This document shows positions 4,368 to 5,011 of a DNA stretch of 5,011 nt, one piece after another (the stretch's first letter is position 1; each line of letters starts with the position of its first letter). Under the pieces are notes generated by a model, which searched no databases, was not told the origin of the DNA, and saw only the letters and a list, made by a program, of their open reading frames with translations. A program made the position numbers and the translations under genes. Source of the DNA: an uncultured Bacillota bacterium (GTDB lineage Bacteria; Bacillota; Sulfobacillia; UBA995; UBA9673); the NCBI GenBank assembly GCA_937863905.1, contig CALMHV010000253.1:1-5011 (forward strand), written 5' to 3'.

Positions 4368-5011
4368 CTGCCCGGCGGCAGCAGCCGTAGCGGGATAACG
4401 ATGACGCCGCCGTAGGCTCCGTCCTCGGCGGAGATCCAGAAGACTTCGAGGGTGGCCTCGGCCCAGCCCGACGCCGGGTCGACCAGCCCCGCCGGCAGGA
4501 CGTACTCGATGTCCTTGGTGAAGAGGCCCCAGTCGCCCATGGCCCCCGTGGACCAGCCGATCGGGACGATCTCCTGCCCGCTGGCGTCCAGGACGCGGAA
4601 GTTCACCGTGCCCTCGAACACCGAAGCCAGGCCGGACATGGTAAACGGGGAACTCACCGTGGCGCCGGGCGCCGGCGTGAAGAGCTTAATCCAGCGCGAC
4701 GCGGCCACGATGGGCTGCAGCGGATCGAGGACCTGCATCACGCGCCCGTTCGGGTTTCCGTCCAGGACCCAGGTCACGTCGGTCGTGGCGAAGCTCACGA
4801 GCACCAGGTCGTACGGGCGCGCCGGGCCGGACCCGGCCGTGCCGCTCGGGGCCGGTGTGTACTTCGCCGTCACCGTGATGGCCTGTCCCCCGGGGGTCAC
4901 GCGAGCCACGTCGAGAATCTCCGCCGCGGCGCCCTCCGGTTGCGGGCCGTAAGTGAGAAGCAGGTAAGTGCCTTCTCCGATGTTCTTGGCCTGGCCGGCG
5001 TCGAGCGGCAA
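4364..5011 (-). CDS. PrcB-like plus Gmad2-domain envelope protein, 5' end cut by window
   Basis: The visible 215 residues are the C-terminal part of a protein entering from the right edge. Its true start, and any signal peptide or lipobox, lie outside the window. Residues 108-210 match the Gmad2 domain, an immunoglobulin-like fold linked to spore germination and envelope proteins in Bacillota. They show P-A-P-G-A-T-V-S-S-P at 113-122, S-V-F-E-G-T-V at 130-136, and L-E-V-F-W-I-S-A-E-D-G-A then V-I-P-L near the end. Residues 15-75 (G-T-Y-L-L-L-T-Y-G, then R-P-Y-D-L-V-L-V) resemble the PrcB C-terminal domain seen in secreted Bacillota proteins, with the central G-Y motif degenerate. An extracytoplasmic, probably non-enzymatic, scaffold or binding role is inferred. 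It is convergent with the hydrolase gene: its TAG (4366 to 4364) and the opposing TAG (4365-4367) share CTAG, leaving no room for a terminator between them. Confidence 0.82.
   Translation of the reverse strand: MPLDAGQAKNIGEGTYLLLTYGPQPEGAAAEILDVARVTPGGQAITVTAKYTPAPSGTAGSGPARPYDLVLVSFATTDVTWVLDGNPNGRVMQVLDPLQPIVAASRWIKLFTPAPGATVSSPFTMSGLASVFEGTVNFRVLDASGQEIVPIGWSTGAMGDWGLFTKDIEYVLPAGLVDPASGWAEATLEVFWISAEDGAYGGVIVIPLRLLPPGS

Noticed and set aside
4367..4382. Hairpin GCTGCC / GGCAGC as a terminator after the hydrolase
   Set aside because: The stem has only 6 bp, no T-tract follows on the plus strand, and the sequence is part of the opposing coding region.

Overview
This window is very GC-rich (roughly 70%, judged by eye). 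It looks like chromosomal DNA from a high-GC, endospore-forming Bacillota lineage, of the Symbiobacterium/Thermaerobacter/Moorella kind. This is inferred from gene content: a SpoVB-type flippase, a Gmad2-domain envelope protein, a bacterial CofE-like protein and a pyruvoyl-dependent arginine decarboxylase. No mobile element, CRISPR array, tRNA or rRNA is visible.

Layout. Positions 1-2772 hold a leftward, tightly packed three-gene cluster. In order of transcription it has: (i) an unrecognised membrane-anchored protein of about 184 residues (2772 to 2218); (ii) a coenzyme F420-0:L-glutamate ligase-like (CofE-like) protein (2284 to 1580), whose start lies 67 bp inside gene (i); (iii) a polysaccharide/lipid II flippase-like protein of the SpoVB family (1583 to beyond 1), which starts in a 4-bp GTGA overlap with gene (ii). 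A divergent intergenic region (about 2773-2959) carries a 10-bp perfect GC hairpin and weak promoter-like boxes facing both ways. Rightward genes follow: pyruvoyl-dependent arginine decarboxylase (2960-3424) and a metallo-beta-lactamase-fold hydrolase (3576-4367, probably starting earlier, near 3519), which has a good sigma-A-like promoter of its own at 3467-3496. A leftward gene enters from the right edge (5011 to 4364) and encodes a PrcB-like plus Gmad2 envelope protein. It meets the hydrolase gene tail to tail, and the two stop codons share the palindrome CTAG.

How they may work together. The leftward cluster looks translationally coupled and envelope- or spore-related: a membrane-anchored protein, a GTP-dependent glutamyl-ligase-fold enzyme and a lipid-linked precursor flippase. 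The arginine decarboxylase makes agmatine for polyamine synthesis, but agmatinase and spermidine synthase are not in the window. The points most worth checking are the start codons of the hydrolase and of the CofE-like gene (family homology begins next to good Shine-Dalgarno sequences but at ATA or ATC codons), the role of a CofE-like enzyme in this setting, and the CXXCH motif in the unrecognised membrane protein. I do not see clear evidence for an entirely new multi-gene system.
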